A stretch of DNA of 64,000 bases from Marivirga arenosa. Its GTDB lineage: Bacteria; Bacteroidota; Bacteroidia; Cytophagales; Cyclobacteriaceae. The notes beneath the pieces were generated by a model. The model saw only the letters and a program-made list of their open reading frames with translations, was not told where the DNA came from and made no database searches. Numbering within the stretch: position 1 is the stretch's first letter; the number at the start of each line of letters is the position of its first letter. The translations under genes and the position numbers were made by a program. The DNA lies in NCBI RefSeq assembly GCF_030503875.2, contig NZ_CP129968.2:3775001-3839000 (forward strand). The letters are read 5' to 3'. Shown here piece after piece: positions 44,505 to 52,897 of the stretch.

Positions 44505-45656
44505 TTATCGAAATTCACCTGAAATCTGATAACCAAAAGAAGATGATGCATCATCAGGCTTAAGAGCCAATAGATACATTTTTGTTTTAGCGGGTACAGT
44601 GAATTTATATGGTAGGTCTTTAGTACTTATTAGATTATTCAAGTTTATTTTGAGCACCCCACTCATTTCATTATTCATTCCGTTATCTACATAAACCAAA
44701 TAGAATTCACCATACTCTTCAGATGTAAATTCTATTTTATTCCGAAGCTGAGACATCTCCATTTTTGTCTCAAATTCTTTTTCATTAAAACTTTCTTCAT
44801 CCTCTACCTCAAATTTACCTTTTGAAGGATGAAATGCGTAATAACTTTTTGATTCTCTTGGAATAAATAACTCCTGTTTATAATTCAGAAACTTTATGGG
44901 TAATGTAATGCTTTGAAAGTTCTTATTATGTGTCACCATAAAATGTAAATGGGGGCCAGAGCTCCAGCCCGTATTTCCACTAATTCCAATCAGTTGACCT
45001 TCTTCGATTCTATCTCCTTTTTTAACAAGGCTTCCATTTTTTACTAAATGTACATAGTCACCCAAAGTTCCATCCTCATGATACACCTTTATAAAATTAC
45101 CAAAAGGCTCAAATTGAGGACCATTACCGCCTTTATTTGAATCTTCTTTAACATCGACCACTATTCCACTTCTTGCAGCATAAATTGAATCTCCGATTTC
45201 AAGATTGAAATCAATAGCATTGATTCCCTTATGTGTTCCAGAGCCATTATTTCCTTGCCCTACCCTAACTTTCTTACCATGCTTATAAGGTAATAAATAA
45301 GGAAAATCCTTATCCACTTTCAATGAAGGATCACCAATGGTGTAGAGGTAGCTAAAGTCAAATGAAGTACCTTGATTCTCTGTAACCTTCATTAATTCTA
45401 GTATTTTAATTTCATTTGAATTGGGAGGCACAGTAAATTGTAATTCTTTGTTGGCGTTATCTAATTTTAAGTTATCAAGCTTTTGGAAATTGATTTTAAC
45501 ACTATAAGGTACCTGCTCATGGTTAGTAGCATAAAATTCAAAACCATCAGTTGATTTATCATAACTTATGCTTATCGGTTTTTCCTGCCCAGAAGCTGAT
45601 TGAAAAACCATTAAAGTAATAATGACAAAACTTAGCGTAGATAATAAAGTCCTCAT
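44505..45656 (-). CDS. M23 family (LytM-type) peptidase
   Basis: A secreted, 383-residue probable cell-wall endopeptidase. Signal peptide about 1-23 (VIITLMVFQSASGQE); an N-terminal beta region (25-130); the LytM domain (about 130-255) with zinc ligands in THKGINAIDF and GPHLHFMV plus the catalytic HLV loop (YVHLVKNGSL); a C-terminal beta domain (about 280-383). The zinc site appears complete, so it may be active on peptidoglycan cross-links. It lies 61 bases after the barrel gene. Confidence 0.9.
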   Translation of the reverse strand: MRTLLSTLSFVIITLMVFQSASGQEKPISISYDKSTDGFEFYATNHEQVPYSVKINFQKLDNLKLDNANKELQFTVPPNSNEIKILELMKVTENQGTSFDFSYLYTIGDPSLKVDKDFPYLLPYKHGKKVRVGQGNNGSGTHKGINAIDFNLEIGDSIYAARSGIVVDVKEDSNKGGNGPQFEPFGNFIKVYHEDGTLGDYVHLVKNGSLVKKGDRIEEGQLIGISGNTGWSSGPHLHFMVTHNKNFQSITLPIKFLNYKQELFIPRESKSYYAFHPSKGKFEVEDEESFNEKEFETKMEMSQLRNKIEFTSEEYGEFYLVYVDNGMNNEMSGVLKINLNNLISTKDLPYKFTVPAKTKMYLLALKPDDASSSFGYQISGEFR

Positions 45657-45717
45657 AAATTAAACTTTATTAAATATACTTTTAAAATAGAATATAGTTG
45701 TGATTTAGCTTTTCCTA

Positions 45718-46392
45718 TTACTTAGAAATTGGAAACAATAAGCTAATTTGAGCTGAAGGAACCTGATTAGTTGAAATATTCGGGTTTTCTTTTGTGAAAT
45801 GGTTTACTGGTAAGATGTTGGCAAATCCTGACTTAAAGCTACCATCTAATTGCAGTATAAATATAGAAAAGTCATAAGAGACACCAAGACCTGCTGCTAT
45901 GCCAAAATCCCCTCTATTATCATCCTCTAAACTGTAATCAATCTGATTTTGGATTAGGTCAATATCATTGGCTATAGTTTGATTTGCACTTAATGCCCAA
46001 CCTACATAAACCCCTGCATTAACAAATACTTTGAAATTTTTAGAGCCAATAAATTGCCAATGCAAATAAATAGGTAGCTCTAAATACTGAATTCTAGTTA
46101 TAAAAGTGTTTGTAAAATCTAATGTATTTTGACCCCAGCCTTTAGTAGTGTAATTAAGATCCGCTTGGACACCAATCTTATCAGATTGCATGTGGCGATA
46201 AGTTACACCATAGGTTGGAGCAAGAAAATAAGCTGCCCGGAAGTTGGTGATGACTGGACCTCTGGATCCCGTAAAAGAGCTGAAGTTCACATCAGGTATA
46301 TTAACGCCACCCCTTATCCCAATGAAAGACTGACTCTGAAGGTTAAAATTCAGACATAAAAAAAGTATGAAAAATGAGAGTGCTATTTTCAT
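45718..46392 (-). CDS. Outer membrane beta-barrel protein (PorT-domain-like family)
   Basis: A 224-residue secreted barrel. I choose the ATG at 46392 (MKIALSFFILFLCLNFNLQS); a reading from the TTG at 46410 would add six residues. Signal peptide ends near LQSQ; strands include FIGIRGGVNIPDVNFSSF, YGVTYRHMQSDKIGVQADLN, TRIQYLELPIYLHWQFIGSK, FKVFVNAGVYVGWALSAN and FGIAAGLGVSYDFSIFILQL, ending with AQISLLFPISK, typical of the outer membrane beta-barrel (PF13568-like) group. Function unknown. It starts 29 bases after the stop of the small membrane peptide gene. Confidence 0.8.
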   Translation of the reverse strand: MKIALSFFILFLCLNFNLQSQSFIGIRGGVNIPDVNFSSFTGSRGPVITNFRAAYFLAPTYGVTYRHMQSDKIGVQADLNYTTKGWGQNTLDFTNTFITRIQYLELPIYLHWQFIGSKNFKVFVNAGVYVGWALSANQTIANDIDLIQNQIDYSLEDDNRGDFGIAAGLGVSYDFSIFILQLDGSFKSGFANILPVNHFTKENPNISTNQVPSAQISLLFPISK

Positions 46393-46421
46393 ACTACTTA
46401 AACTTTTCAAATTCAGAAATA

Positions 46422-46553
46422 TTATGATTCTGAATTTTCTTTGTCTGTATTTCTTTTGTCAATGAAAGCTACAGCATTAACTAAACCTACTAAGGTCACT
46501 AAAATCCAAAAAAAAGTATTGGCTCCTTCTGTTACTGGTATATCGTAAAACAT
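46422..46553 (-). CDS. 43-residue single-pass membrane peptide (small gene)
   Basis: Between hemA and the barrel gene the minus strand holds an ATG at 46553 and a TAA ending at 46422. The 43 codons read MFYDIPVTEGANTFFWILVT then LVGLVNAVAFIDKRNTDKEN and SES: a short N-terminus, one hydrophobic helix (about 14-30) and a polar tail with positive charges first, so the C-terminus should stay inside. The stretch AAAAAGAAAAGAA precedes the ATG. It is 65 bases after hemA. It is too short for standard gene callers; I judge it real from its composition and tight position but without homology evidence. Confidence 0.55.
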   Translation of the reverse strand: MFYDIPVTEGANTFFWILVTLVGLVNAVAFIDKRNTDKENSES

Positions 46554-46618
46554 TTCTTTTTCTTTTTAATTATTGGCAAAAATATATGATAAGGATTTAT
46601 CCTACAAGCAATATTGAA

Positions 46619-47887
46619 TTACTTTTTGGCAGTATCTTTTTCAAGATTAAATAAATCATTCAATACTCCGATCAAAGTCTCTTCCTCTCCTCTTTTGCAT
46701 GCAGCTTTTAATTGAAGTACAGGTAATTTTAAGATTTTCTGCATCATGCTTTTGGTTACCTTATCCACTATTTTGCAGTCTTCTTTTTCTATATCCTTAA
46801 GATAACGAGCCATCTCCTCCTGTCTGATCTGCTCTAATGCATTCTTAAGATTATTGATAGTAGGAGAAACGGCCATTTCTTTTGACCAATCATTGAATTC
46901 CTCCATTGACTCTTCAATGATTTCTTCTACCTGAGAAATAGCATTAATTCTTTTTTCTAGAGCCTCGTCCGCTTTACTTCTAACACTATCGACATTGTAA
47001 ACTAATGCAGCAGGATTTTCCTCTACTTCATTGCTAACAGAACGAGGGACAGATAAATCGATAAAATATTTAAAACTTAAGATGTCTAATGCATCTACTT
47101 TTTCCTTTGTAAATATTGGTTCAGGTGCACCAACAGATGAAATGATTACATCTGCTTCATCAACACCATCCCACAATTCAGTAAATGGATGAACATCAAA
47201 ATTACACTCAGCAGCAAGTTGCTGTGCTTTTTCTTCTGTTCTATTGGTTATTTTAACTGAAAATCTATTCTCACCTACTAAATTTCTACAAACATCTTCA
47301 CCTATCTCCCCAACACCAACTACTAAAACTCTTGGGTTTTTAATGTCTAAAGTAAGCGTTTTAACTAATTCAGTGGCTGCATAAGATACTGATGCGGCTC
47401 CATCTCTAAAAGGTGTTTCTTGTACTACTCTCTTATTCGTGAAGAAGATAGTATGCATTAATCGATGCAGGAATGGACCGGCCAATTGTAAATCAGCAGA
47501 TTGCTGGTATGCTCTTTTAACCTGATTTGAAATTTGAATATCCCCAACAACCTGAGCTTCTAAGCCCATGGAAACCCTGAAAATTCTTTGAACAGCTTTA
47601 ATATGATCATTAATGATTTCGAAATAAGGTTTGAATGATTCGAAATCACTAATACCTTTTTCAATACCAATCAGTTTAATGATATCCTCTGACAATTCTT
47701 CTTCACTAAAATAATACACCTCTGTTCTGTTGCAGGTAGATAATACCATTACATCAGAAACTGCTGTATATTCCTTAAAATAATTCAATAATCTACCTAT
47801 AGCTTCATCGCTTAATGAAACCTGCTCTCTTATTTCAATAGGAGCATTTTTGAAAGATAGACTTATTGCTTTAAAATTTTCTTTCAT
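46619..47887 (-). CDS. hemA: Glutamyl-tRNA reductase
   Basis: First committed enzyme of C5 tetrapyrrole synthesis; reduces Glu-tRNA to glutamate-1-semialdehyde. The 422-residue protein has the catalytic Cys52 in LSTCNRTEVYY, the GLEAQVVGDIQISNQVKRAY segment, the NADPH-binding VLVVGVGEIGEDVCRNL (about 188-204) and the C-terminal dimerisation helices with LKAACKRGEEE. All key motifs are present. hemL or other heme genes are not adjacent; small membrane and envelope genes follow. Confidence 0.96.
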   Translation of the reverse strand: MKENFKAISLSFKNAPIEIREQVSLSDEAIGRLLNYFKEYTAVSDVMVLSTCNRTEVYYFSEEELSEDIIKLIGIEKGISDFESFKPYFEIINDHIKAVQRIFRVSMGLEAQVVGDIQISNQVKRAYQQSADLQLAGPFLHRLMHTIFFTNKRVVQETPFRDGAASVSYAATELVKTLTLDIKNPRVLVVGVGEIGEDVCRNLVGENRFSVKITNRTEEKAQQLAAECNFDVHPFTELWDGVDEADVIISSVGAPEPIFTKEKVDALDILSFKYFIDLSVPRSVSNEVEENPAALVYNVDSVRSKADEALEKRINAISQVEEIIEESMEEFNDWSKEMAVSPTINNLKNALEQIRQEEMARYLKDIEKEDCKIVDKVTKSMMQKILKLPVLQLKAACKRGEEETLIGVLNDLFNLEKDTAKK

Positions 47888-47904
47888 AGTGTTGAATGAA
47901 TACG

Positions 47905-47912
47905 CAAAAATA
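47905..47912 (-). promoter_or_regulatory. -7 box of hemA
   Basis: TATTTTTG on the minus strand (47912-47905) fits TAnnTTTG and lies 17 bases before the hemA ATG. No clear TTG at -33. Confidence 0.5.
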
Positions 47913-48080
47913 GCCTTTAAGTAACAGTAATTAAAATAGATGTAAGTTGTTCTGCTTATTTATTTTTTTTCTAAATAAGACAAGCTAATTTTTACGACCA
48001 TTTAACACAAAATTTCGCCAATTGATTCCAATTATTTTTTTAGCAAAATAAAATAACGAAATTCGTGCAAAATTTTACAA

Positions 48081-49034
48081 ATGGAAACGAATACGATATT
48101 AGTAATAGGAGCAAACGGACAGTTAGGAACTGAGCTAACTTCAGAATTAAGAGCTATTTATGGGAGTACAAATGTTATTGCATCAGACATAAGAGCACCT
48201 AAAAAAGCTCCCCTTCCTAATGAACCATTTGAGCAGCTTGATGTAATGGATGCTGATAGCTTAGCTAAAATTGTCGATCAATATCATGTAACTGAAATTT
48301 ATATGCTTGCAGCTATCCTATCGGCTAAAGGTGAGCAAAACCCAATCTTTGCCTGGGACCTAAATATGCAAAGTTTGCTTAATGTATTGGAGGTTGCCAG
48401 AGAAAAGAAATTATCTAAAATTTATTGGCCAAGTTCCATAGCTGTTTTTGGACCTAATTCTCCTGTAGATAATACACCTCAAGATTGTGTAATGGATCCT
48501 AATACGGTATATGGAATTAGCAAATTAGCCGGAGAAAGATGGTGCGCGTATTATCATGAAAAATACGGACTTGATGTAAGAAGCTTAAGATACCCTGGAT
48601 TAATTGGATATAAATCTTTACCAGGTGGTGGCACTACCGATTATGCTGTTGACATCTTCCATAAAGCGTTAAATGGCGAGGATTTTGAATGTTATTTAAG
48701 AGAAGATTCTTATCTACCTATGATGTACATGCCAGATGCCATTAAAGCTACCATTGATTTAATGCAAGCACCTGCTGATAGCATCACTGTAAGATCAAGC
48801 TACAACTTAGGAGCTTTAAGTTTTACCCCAAAAGATATTTATGAAGTGATAAAAAAACATCATCCTGATTTTAAAATATCTTATAAAGTAGATTACAGAC
48901 AAAAAATTGCGGATACCTGGCCTAATAGTATTGATGATTCTCAGGCTCAAAAAGATTGGAATTGGAAACCAAAATTCACTTTGGAAGATATGGTTGAAGA
49001 TATTTTGAAAAAACTTCCAGCATATGAATTTTAA
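48081..49034 (+). CDS. tdh: L-threonine 3-dehydrogenase, short-chain (SDR) type
   Basis: NAD-dependent oxidation of threonine to 2-amino-3-ketobutyrate. The 317-residue protein is an extended SDR: cofactor loop LVIGANGQLGTELTSEL (about 7-23), catalytic YGISKLAGERW with Ser/Tyr/Lys, WPSSIAVFGPNSP, RYPGLIGYKSLPGGGTTDYA and the C-terminal WPNSIDDSQAQKDWNWKP. These last motifs distinguish SDR-type threonine dehydrogenases (as in Flavobacterium) from UDP-sugar epimerases. Monocistronic, closed by a strong terminator. A threonine-aldolase-like gene lies 4 kb away. Confidence 0.88.
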   Translation: METNTILVIGANGQLGTELTSELRAIYGSTNVIASDIRAPKKAPLPNEPFEQLDVMDADSLAKIVDQYHVTEIYMLAAILSAKGEQNPIFAWDLNMQSLLNVLEVAREKKLSKIYWPSSIAVFGPNSPVDNTPQDCVMDPNTVYGISKLAGERWCAYYHEKYGLDVRSLRYPGLIGYKSLPGGGTTDYAVDIFHKALNGEDFECYLREDSYLPMMYMPDAIKATIDLMQAPADSITVRSSYNLGALSFTPKDIYEVIKKHHPDFKISYKVDYRQKIADTWPNSIDDSQAQKDWNWKPKFTLEDMVEDILKKLPAYEF

Positions 49035-49067
49035 TTCTATTTCAAGACTAGACACATATTAGAAGTT

Positions 49068-49102
49068 AAAAGCCCCGCGAACTTTAGATTAGCGGGGCTT
49101 TT
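49068..49102. terminator. Bidirectional terminator between tdh and the M14 peptidase gene
   Basis: Perfect 11-base stem AAAAGCCCCGC (49068-49078) / GCGGGGCTTTT (49092-49102) with a 13-base loop. T-rich on both strands, and four bases from the converging stop codon. Confidence 0.85.
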
Positions 49103-49105
49103 TAT

Positions 49106-51595
49106 TTAGTCATTCCCTACCATAAAAAGGGCGTTCGACATTAACATCTTGCCTTTATACCAGAAAGCTCTGAAAAGAGGATCATCCATCATATAAACAA
49201 TTTCGCCTCTTCCAGTTGACTCAACTCCAAATACCATACTTTCTGATTGTAATTCATTCGCCTTGAAACCAGCAAATCCTGCAATATGGCTGTTACTATT
49301 TTTAATCACGCCAACATTCCAGCCATTCTTTAAATATTCGTATGCACTTCCTGAAGTTTTTAAACTGAAATATTGAGAATCTAAGCCGAAAGCTAATGGA
49401 TGAGAAACATCCAGCGTCACATCATAAATTGCTCCGAAGATACTACTTGACAATTGTTCTCTTTCTGCATTTTCGTAAACAGCCAAGATCTCTTCTTTTT
49501 CCTCCTCTTCCTTAGACTGTAAATCTCCTTTTTCTTCATCGGCAAATAAAGAAACTGCGGAACCCATTACAATTAATTTCCCTCCAGCTTTTGCAAAATC
49601 CTTCAATCTATTCACATCATCTTCAGAAAAATCTCTGTATCTGCCAGAAGGCAAAATAATTTGATCATAATCAGAAAGGTTTACTCTATTAAAACTGCCA
49701 GTTCTTATGCTATTGATTGGATAATCTAATGACTGCTCGAAAAAATGCCAAATTTCACCATAAGCTAATGAGGAAACACCCTCATCCATTAAAACTGCAA
49801 TTTTTGGTGCTTTTACAAATTGAATTTCAGTGGATCCTATATCGTAAATCTTATCAGCAAAACCAGTTGAAATAGGATATACTTCTACATCAAACTCCTC
49901 AGACATTTCACTTAGGTGTTCGCTCAAGTCATAAATGGTTTCATTATTAGTTCTCGTAATAATCAAACTCCCCTTATTAAATTCAACCTGATCAAACTTC
50001 AAGTTTTTATAAGCTACTCTTACTTTTATATTTCTTTTCATTGCCTCAGCTAAAAACTGAGCTGAATTGAAAGAATTCCACTTTACTCCGTAAGCATAAG
50101 CATTAAGCAATTGTTTTGAATCAAACTCTTCTACCTCAAGTGATTTTGGTATCAGCTTAGTTTTCACACCTATAGTCTCAAGTCCATACGCATAAGGAAT
50201 TGACCATGCAGTAATATCATAGGTTAAGGAATCACTGTAATCCGGTTTTGGGTCAAAAAGTGCTTGAATCAAAGTAGATTTAGGCTGATATGAACTAATC
50301 AATAAATCCATTTCATTGCTTTCATAACTCACATTCGATCTATTGAAATAGCTATACCCACTGATTCTTTGATTTTTACCTAATTGTCCAACTTCAATTT
50401 TTTGACTTTCTAAGAAGGAAAGTAATGCTTTCAAATCATCCTTTTTTCGATCGTCCCATTTAATCACATAGGATTTAAACTCATCCTGAGGATTATTTAT
50501 ATTACGGTTAAAATATTTTCTAAATTCATTATTCAGCTTTGAGGCATTTTTAGATGCAATTTCTATGGTACTCATCCCCGTGGTATAATGGTGCTCAAGT
50601 CTATCTTTTAAGGTTAGAGTATCTCCTAAATTAGTTAAGGCTCCCAATCCAGCTCTCCCATTACCTGCTTGCTCATAGGTCATTCCTATTGCACCATTAA
50701 AGGTTGGGTAAGTATCACCATAGCTAGGGTAGAAGAGATCAAAACGTTCTCTTGTGAAATACAACCAATTGTTCTGATCAAAATACTTTGCATGGTTTTG
50801 ACCAATTTGAGTCTGAAAATCCTTTTGCCAATCGGTAATTACTTCATGCAATGGTTCTGCTGCTGGTGCAAAATAATATGGGCTGTTGATAGATTGCTCG
50901 TGAAAATCAACATGAATATGCGGCATCCATTCATGATAAGCCTTCATTCTAGCTTTTGATTCGGCTTGTGTTTGCCAAGCCCAATCCCTATTTAAATCAA
51001 ACAAATAATGGTTTGGTCTCCCACCTGGCCATGGCTCATCATGTTCTACAGCATCTAAATTCGGATTAAAATCCTTTGCTCCATATCTTCTGTAGAAATT
51101 CGCATATCGATCTCTACCATCGGGATTTACGCAAGGATCCATAATAACAACCGTGTTTTCTAGCCAACTCTCACTGTCCATCCCTCCTGTAAGTAATTCA
51201 TAAGCAGTCTTCATTGAAGCCTCAGTTGAAGAAGCCTCATTTCCATGAATATTATAGCTTAACCAAACCATAGCGGTATTGGCAGCGCTTGATTGAGAAC
51301 CAGTCAATCCTGTTTGAGCTACATTTGCTTCTCTTATTTCATCCAACTTTTGCAAGTTTTCAACCGATGAAATAACGGCATAGTATAAAGGCCTGCCTTC
51401 ATAGGTTTCTCCATATTGAACTAATTTCATCTGATCTGAAGACTCAGATAAATACTTGAAGTAATCCACCACTTGGTGGTGAAAAGTAAACTTATCACCT
51501 AATTTGTAGCCTAACATCTCAGCTGGACTTTTAATATCCTGGCCAATCAGTATTTGTGAAGAAATAAAAAGTAGAAGAATAAAAATCTTTCTCAT
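49106..51595 (-). CDS. M14 family zinc carboxypeptidase with C-terminal amidotransferase-like domain
   Basis: A large (829-residue) secreted peptidase. Signal peptide about 1-18 (ILLLFISSQILIGQD). The M14 domain (about 60-340) has the zinc ligands in SYNIHGNEASSTEASM, the substrate-binding NPDGRDRYANFYRRY and FDLNRDWAW, HIHVDFHEQ, and the catalytic Glu in GMTYEQAGNG. The C-terminal half (about 590-829) contains a class I glutamine-amidotransferase-like fold (DYDQIILPSGRYRDFSEDDV, AGGKLIVMGSAVSLF) without an evident catalytic cysteine. No T9SS sorting domain is seen, so it is probably periplasmic or an outer-surface protein by another route. Confidence 0.88.
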   Translation of the reverse strand: MRKIFILLLFISSQILIGQDIKSPAEMLGYKLGDKFTFHHQVVDYFKYLSESSDQMKLVQYGETYEGRPLYYAVISSVENLQKLDEIREANVAQTGLTGSQSSAANTAMVWLSYNIHGNEASSTEASMKTAYELLTGGMDSESWLENTVVIMDPCVNPDGRDRYANFYRRYGAKDFNPNLDAVEHDEPWPGGRPNHYLFDLNRDWAWQTQAESKARMKAYHEWMPHIHVDFHEQSINSPYYFAPAAEPLHEVITDWQKDFQTQIGQNHAKYFDQNNWLYFTRERFDLFYPSYGDTYPTFNGAIGMTYEQAGNGRAGLGALTNLGDTLTLKDRLEHHYTTGMSTIEIASKNASKLNNEFRKYFNRNINNPQDEFKSYVIKWDDRKKDDLKALLSFLESQKIEVGQLGKNQRISGYSYFNRSNVSYESNEMDLLISSYQPKSTLIQALFDPKPDYSDSLTYDITAWSIPYAYGLETIGVKTKLIPKSLEVEEFDSKQLLNAYAYGVKWNSFNSAQFLAEAMKRNIKVRVAYKNLKFDQVEFNKGSLIITRTNNETIYDLSEHLSEMSEEFDVEVYPISTGFADKIYDIGSTEIQFVKAPKIAVLMDEGVSSLAYGEIWHFFEQSLDYPINSIRTGSFNRVNLSDYDQIILPSGRYRDFSEDDVNRLKDFAKAGGKLIVMGSAVSLFADEEKGDLQSKEEEEKEEILAVYENAEREQLSSSIFGAIYDVTLDVSHPLAFGLDSQYFSLKTSGSAYEYLKNGWNVGVIKNSNSHIAGFAGFKANELQSESMVFGVESTGRGEIVYMMDDPLFRAFWYKGKMLMSNALFMVGND

Positions 51596-51601
51596 ATTTA
51601 G

Positions 51602-51633
51602 AAAAGTTAGTTACAGATTAATTTTCAATCCAA
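51602..51633 (-). promoter_or_regulatory. Possible promoter of the M14 peptidase gene
   Basis: TTG (51633-51631, minus strand) is followed after 21 bases by TAACTTTT (51609-51602), one mismatch from TAnnTTTG. The box ends only seven bases before the ATG. Confidence 0.35.
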
Positions 51634-51806
51634 TTTACATTGATTTTTACTAAATCAATTAACAAATGATTCAGAAATCACATTTGTTTAGTTTAAGTGG
51701 TAGATATTCCCACTCATTGGAAAACTCATCTAATAAATTTAAACACAAGCACACTCTGTTTCATTGATTTCCATTATTTTAGCCAAAATTTGAAAATTGA
51801 TTAATC

Positions 51807-52871
51807 ATGAGTAGTAAAATAATAAGTGGGATTCAACAAATCGGTATAGGTGTATCTGATGTACATGCTGCTTTTAAATGGTATAGACAAAATTTTGGAA
51901 TGAGTGTTCCAGTATTTGAAGAGGCCGCTGAAGCAGCATTAATGCTTCCCTATACTGGTGGTGAACCAAGAAGCAGACATGCTATTTTAGCTATCAATAT
52001 GCAAGGTGGGGGCGGTTTTGAAATATGGCAATATACCTCCCGAACTCCTGAAGCGCCACAGTTCGAACCTCAATTAGGTGACCTAGGAATCAATATTGCT
52101 AAAATGAAAAGTAAAAATGTTGAGGCTACTTATGAACTATTTAATAAAAGAGGATTAAATGTTTTAGGTGATTTACAAAATGACCCTTACGGCAAACCTA
52201 CATTTTTCGTAAAAGACCCATGGGATAACATTTTCCAAATTGTAACCTCTGACTCATGGTTTCAAAAAAGAAAAACTGATTTACCTGGAGGACCAAATGG
52301 TGCCATAATAGGAGTAACAGATATAGACAAGGCTAAAAAGCTTTATTCTGATATATTAGGTTACGATACAGTATTTTATGATGAAGAAGGAGTTTTTGAG
52401 GATTTAAAAGGTGTTCCAGGTGGTGATAAAAAAGTTAGAAGAGTTCTTCTTCGCCACAGCAAACCAAGAGAAGGAGCATTCAGTCCATTATTAGGTGCTT
52501 CGGAAATTGAATTGGTTGTTGCATTAAATAGAAAACCAAAGAAAATATTTGAAGATAGATTTTGGGGTGACTTAGGATATATTCATTTATGCTATGATGT
52601 AAATGGTATGCAGGCACTAAAAGAAGAATGTGAGTCTAATGGATTCCCTTTCACTGTAGATTCAGCAAATAGTTTTGACATGGGTGAGGCAGCTGGTCAT
52701 TTTACTTATATTGAAGATCCTGATGGTGCCTTAATAGAGTTTGTTGAAACGCACAAAGTTCCAATTATGAAAAAAATTGGTTGGTATTTGAATCTTCAAA
52801 AAAGAGATCCGAAAAAACCATTACCAAAGTTCATGCTGAAAGCAATGGGCCTTAGTGAAGTTAAAGATTAA
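51807..52871 (+). CDS. Two-domain VOC family protein
   Basis: A 354-residue protein with two glyoxalase/bleomycin-resistance modules. Module one (about 6-155): IQQIGIGVSDVHAAFKWYRQ, then GGGFEIWQYTSR and FFVKDPWDNIFQIV. Module two (about 165-320): GAIIGVTDIDKAKKLYSDIL, GYIHLCYDVNGMQALKEE and FTYIEDPDGALIEFVETHKV. This resembles dioxygenase- or isomerase-like VOC enzymes, but the substrate is unknown. It stands alone with a terminator after it. Confidence 0.85.
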   Translation: MSSKIISGIQQIGIGVSDVHAAFKWYRQNFGMSVPVFEEAAEAALMLPYTGGEPRSRHAILAINMQGGGGFEIWQYTSRTPEAPQFEPQLGDLGINIAKMKSKNVEATYELFNKRGLNVLGDLQNDPYGKPTFFVKDPWDNIFQIVTSDSWFQKRKTDLPGGPNGAIIGVTDIDKAKKLYSDILGYDTVFYDEEGVFEDLKGVPGGDKKVRRVLLRHSKPREGAFSPLLGASEIELVVALNRKPKKIFEDRFWGDLGYIHLCYDVNGMQALKEECESNGFPFTVDSANSFDMGEAAGHFTYIEDPDGALIEFVETHKVPIMKKIGWYLNLQKRDPKKPLPKFMLKAMGLSEVKD

Positions 52872-52873
52872 GT

Positions 52874-52896
52874 AAAAGCTCCTTTTGGGAGCTTTT
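52874..52896. terminator. Terminator after the two-domain VOC gene
   Basis: Stem AAAAGCTCC (52874-52882) / GGAGCTTTT (52888-52896), five-base loop, followed by TTTA on the plus strand; the complementary strand also ends in TTTTACTT, so it may also serve the converging gene. Confidence 0.8.
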
Positions 52897-52897
52897 T

